In this document: positions 15,696 to 17,668 of the stretch, in pieces | How positions within the stretch are numbered: position 1 is the stretch's first letter | Layout of the letters: each line of letters opens with the position of its first letter | Origin: Planctomycetota bacterium | GTDB taxonomy: Bacteria; Planctomycetota; Phycisphaerae; FEN-1346 | NCBI GenBank assembly: GCA_026386995.1 | Contig: JAPLMO010000098.1 | Coordinates: 1-17,668 of the forward strand | Direction: 5' to 3' | DNA length: 17,668 bases | Translations under genes and position numbers: made by a program | The notes under the pieces: model-generated | Seen by the model: the letters and a program-made list of their open reading frames with translations, nothing else | Databases searched by the model: none | Told to the model about the DNA's origin: nothing

Positions 15696-16523
15696 TTCGG
15701 CACGGCACCGTATGTGGATCAGTATGAAAACCAAGGCGGGAACATCGGTCCGCGCGGCGACACGGGTGAGGTTGGCTCGAAGGGGCCCGACCCGAACGCT
15801 TGGACGGAAGAAGATTTCCAGGCGTGGCTGGAGTGGGAGGACGGGGGCGACTCAGTAGCGATCCATACAATTCCTGCCAGGGATTTCAATACGAATCTGC
15901 CTGTTACGTCGGGTCCGCGAAATGAGACCCGCATTGTATGGAACGTTGATCTTACGCCCGATCCAGACAAGGGCGAGTTTACGTTCAATGACAAACTCCA
16001 CCGCTACAACTCTAATACGGGGGCGTTTGACATTTACGATGTTGAGAACAATGCCTGGCGCCCGGAAACGTTCTGGGAACGCTCGGACCGCCACTGGGAC
16101 GCCGGCAAAGATGTGATGACAGAAACCGTCGTTCGCACGCTGTTCGAGCCCGTCGATTGGGGAATGACGTTTGGCGACATCTATGATGACCCGGCCAATC
16201 CGTGGAACTACGCCGGCTTGTTGCCCTTTGTGCCGGGCAGCATCAAGAAAGTGGCCAAGGCAGGTGATAAAGCTGCCGACGCCGTTCGTCGAGTGGCCAA
16301 GATAGCGAAGGCGGAGTCCCCGGTGTGGCAAGAAGCGAAGCCGTTCAGGGGTCAGACAAAAACAAATGGCCAGAGCGGAAAGGCTCGGCAGTACTATGAA
16401 TGGGACCACACCCACGGCGACATCGAGGTGTTCGACTCAAGGGGGAAACATCTTGGTTCGAAGGACGCAAGGACTGGCAAGATGACAAAGCCGCCGGACT
16501 CTAGAAAGTCTATAAAACTATGA
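15228..16523 (+). CDS. RHS core end with colicin E3-type rRNA nuclease toxin (out of frame with the giant gene)
   Basis: The frame is RHS-coding from CTG 15228 (LEERTDGDASAQ). The first GTG is at 15381 with no good ribosome site, so independent translation is doubtful. The core matches copy 1 through ETGLYSSRVRP, WASRDP and DPMGLC (15678-15695). Next come FGTAPYVDQYE, six collagen-like Gly-X-Y triplets, a variable region and a hydrophobic pre-toxin stretch (NYAGLLPFVPGS). The last 46 residues contain YEWDHTHGDIE, KHLGSKDARTGK and PPDSRKSIK, closely matching the colicin E3/cloacin cytotoxic domain. Counting from 15381, D342, H345, E349 and R375 align with catalytic D510, H513, E517 and R545 of colicin E3, which cleaves 16S rRNA at the decoding site. 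The TGA overlaps the next gene's ATG (ATGA, 16520-16523). Confidence 0.88.
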   Translation: MEERTDGDASAQNRWAPRYVDAPAHRWRDADANPGNGLEETLYYCQDANWNVTAVVSAAGSVVERYVYDPYGKATVLEADWSADADGASDVANARLFQGDELNAETGLYSSRVRPVYHPTLGVWASRDPAGDVDGSNLYQYCRSNPAAGTDPMGLCFGTAPYVDQYENQGGNIGPRGDTGEVGSKGPDPNAWTEEDFQAWLEWEDGGDSVAIHTIPARDFNTNLPVTSGPRNETRIVWNVDLTPDPDKGEFTFNDKLHRYNSNTGAFDIYDVENNAWRPETFWERSDRHWDAGKDVMTETVVRTLFEPVDWGMTFGDIYDDPANPWNYAGLLPFVPGSIKKVAKAGDKAADAVRRVAKIAKAESPVWQEAKPFRGQTKTNGQSGKARQYYEWDHTHGDIEVFDSRGKHLGSKDARTGKMTKPPDSRKSIKL

Positions 16524-16825
16524 CACCTGACACTAATAATACAGCGCCCATCCATTGTTGTGACGTGATGGCAGGGTATCTTGTCGGCGGGGATATTTCG
16601 ATCCTCTACGTTCCTAAATTTCGCGAGTATGGTATAACTGTAGCATACGGCGGTGAATCATACATTAGGCTAAGCTATTGCCCTTGGTGCGGCAAGCAAC
16701 TCCCAGGCAGTTTGCGGGATGAATGGTTTGATGAGATAGAGAGGCTTGGTCTTGAGCCGGAAGACACCCGCCTCCCGGCGAGATATGCCACTGACGAATG
16801 GTGGAGGTGTCGGCACGAACGATAG
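16520..16825 (+). CDS. CPWCG small protein, probable immunity to the E3-type toxin
   Basis: 101 residues, soluble. The start is fixed by the ATGA overlap with the toxin stop, implying translational coupling. Visible motifs are HCCDVM (12-17), PKFREYGI (32-39), GGESYIRLSYCPWCG (44-58, with C54 and C57 forming a CxxC pair), LPGSLRDEWFDE (61-72) and DEWW (92-95). From memory this resembles a small family of unknown function, annotated DUF6980, whose members share the pattern PKF-x-EYGI, YCPWCG-x-x-LP, RDEWF and WW; the DUF number is not verified here. It is not like the classical colicin E3 immunity protein. The immunity role is inferred from its position. The Cys pairs could bind zinc. Confidence 0.8.
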   Translation: MTPDTNNTAPIHCCDVMAGYLVGGDISILYVPKFREYGITVAYGGESYIRLSYCPWCGKQLPGSLRDEWFDEIERLGLEPEDTRLPARYATDEWWRCRHER

Positions 16826-16847
16826 GAAATCTGGGCCCGCTGGCGCC

Positions 16848-17668
16848 GACGCTGACGCCAACCACACCCTTGAAGAAACGCTCTACTATTGTCAAGATGC
16901 CAACTGGAATGTGACGGCGGTGATGAGCGCCGCCGGAAGTGTGGTGGAGCGGTACGTGTACGACCCCTACGGCAAGGCGACGGTGCTGGAGGCCGACTGG
17001 TCGGCCGACCGCGACCGCACATACATCGACGGCTCGAACTTGTACCAGTTCTGCCTCAGTCGCCCGGCCTGTGGCACGGACCCGATGGGGCTGTGCTTCG
17101 GCACGGCGCCGTATGTGGACCAGTACGAGGCGCGAGGGCCGGAGGGTGATACCGGCGTCACGGGCGCCACAGGCCCGGAAGTTGATGGGTCGGTTCCCGG
17201 TGGGCTTGTCATGAGAGCGCCAACAGGCTTCGAAACGCCTATTGGGCCGGAAGACCCCTCACTTGTTCCCGCGTGGCTTCGGGAGTTGGATTCTTGGACC
17301 GCCATGTTCACTCCGGGACCGCTTCAGGCGACCAACTTGTTGCACCAGGTGGTGGCGACGGAGGGCGCGGCCCGCGAGTTTTCGAATTACCTTCAGGAGG
17401 CAAAAGAGGAGACAGGCGCGTCCTCGCTATGGACGGCGGCCCCTGGGGCGGCTTTCAATTTCGGCGTGGACACGGTGATCGGCGCCATTCCAGGCGTCTC
17501 CTTTTTGAAAGCGGCGTCGAATGACCAGAAACATTACGACGGCGCGTATGCCTCCGGCCCGAATTATACTGAGACGACAGATCTTGAAAGGGTGATGTTA
17601 ATTGCGAAGGGCGCGGTGGAGATGGTGGCGGCCTGTCTTGGCGCCAAGTTCTTGGGACCGGAGGCGGC
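16848..17668 (+). CDS. RHS core fragment with a third, different C-terminal tail (runs off window)
   Basis: Homology resumes about 10-20 nt after the immunity stop. The frame reads DADANHTLEETLYYCQDANWN, then YDPYGK and EADWSAD. An in-frame gap replaces 49 codons of copy 1 (357-503) with six (RDRTYI), removing ETGLY and the first SRDP. Then DGSNLYQFCL and DPMGLC (17079-17096) follow. After this come FGTAPYVDQYE, shared with copy 3, a collagen-like GPEGDTGVTGATGPE, and a new sequence with a hydrophobic stretch (FGVDTVIGAIPGVSFL). The toxic domain lies beyond the window. No strong start is visible; candidates are GTG 16911 and ATG 16923, without clear ribosome sites. Upstream, TGGCGCCGAC carries an extra base relative to the RWRD codons, so the 5' end is decayed. 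It is likely a stored cassette. Confidence 0.75.

Noticed and set aside
1..17668. CRISPR array or transposase gene
   Set aside because: No regularly spaced identical short repeats and no transposase or integrase motifs were found. The repeats present are RHS core and domain duplications.

Overview
The window is a high-GC bacterial accessory locus built around RHS/YD-repeat proteins and swappable toxin tails. The long central gene carries the motif LEPRLLL near its N-terminus, followed by autotransporter-associated beta-strand repeats. That LEPR-XLL plus beta-strand combination points to a member of the Planctomycetota. This is inference from protein style; no taxonomic marker gene is present.

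Layout, left to right. (1) Positions 1-2450 hold the 3' end of one RHS gene. It ends in a C-terminal domain that looks like a PD-(D/E)XK nuclease and is followed 9 nt later by a pentapeptide-like protein, its likely immunity partner. (2) Positions 2451-3168 hold debris: a short ORF remnant and a broken second copy of the RHS module that no longer reaches a toxin. (3) Positions 3169-3858 are non-coding, with the 5' half of a tRNA-Arg(CCU) cut in the anticodon loop, several inverted repeats and a candidate promoter. (4) Positions 3859-4368 encode a small protein with a possible DxD glycosyltransferase motif. (5) Positions 4652-15343 are one reading frame of about 3,560 codons: LEPR motif, eight beta-strand repeats, a long RHS/YD shell, three discoidin (F5/8 type C) domains and a LamG-like domain. 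(6) At about 15226 a 65-bp deletion, relative to the first copy, throws this gene out of frame. The RHS core then continues in another frame (15228-16523) and ends in a clear colicin E3-type 16S rRNA nuclease domain. Its stop overlaps the start of a small CPWCG protein, the probable immunity gene. (7) From about 16848 a further RHS core fragment starts and runs off the window with a third, different tail.

Taken together this reads as a polymorphic toxin locus: one large surface-type shell gene plus an array of core-toxin-immunity cassettes. The cassettes share near-identical DNA (219/220 and about 453/469 bp by eye), which would allow tails to be exchanged by recombination. As read, the E3-type cassette is disconnected from its shell by the frameshift, so it is either a silenced or stored cassette or an assembly error at a repeat. 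Because the repeats are long and nearly identical, every junction in this window should be treated with some caution.
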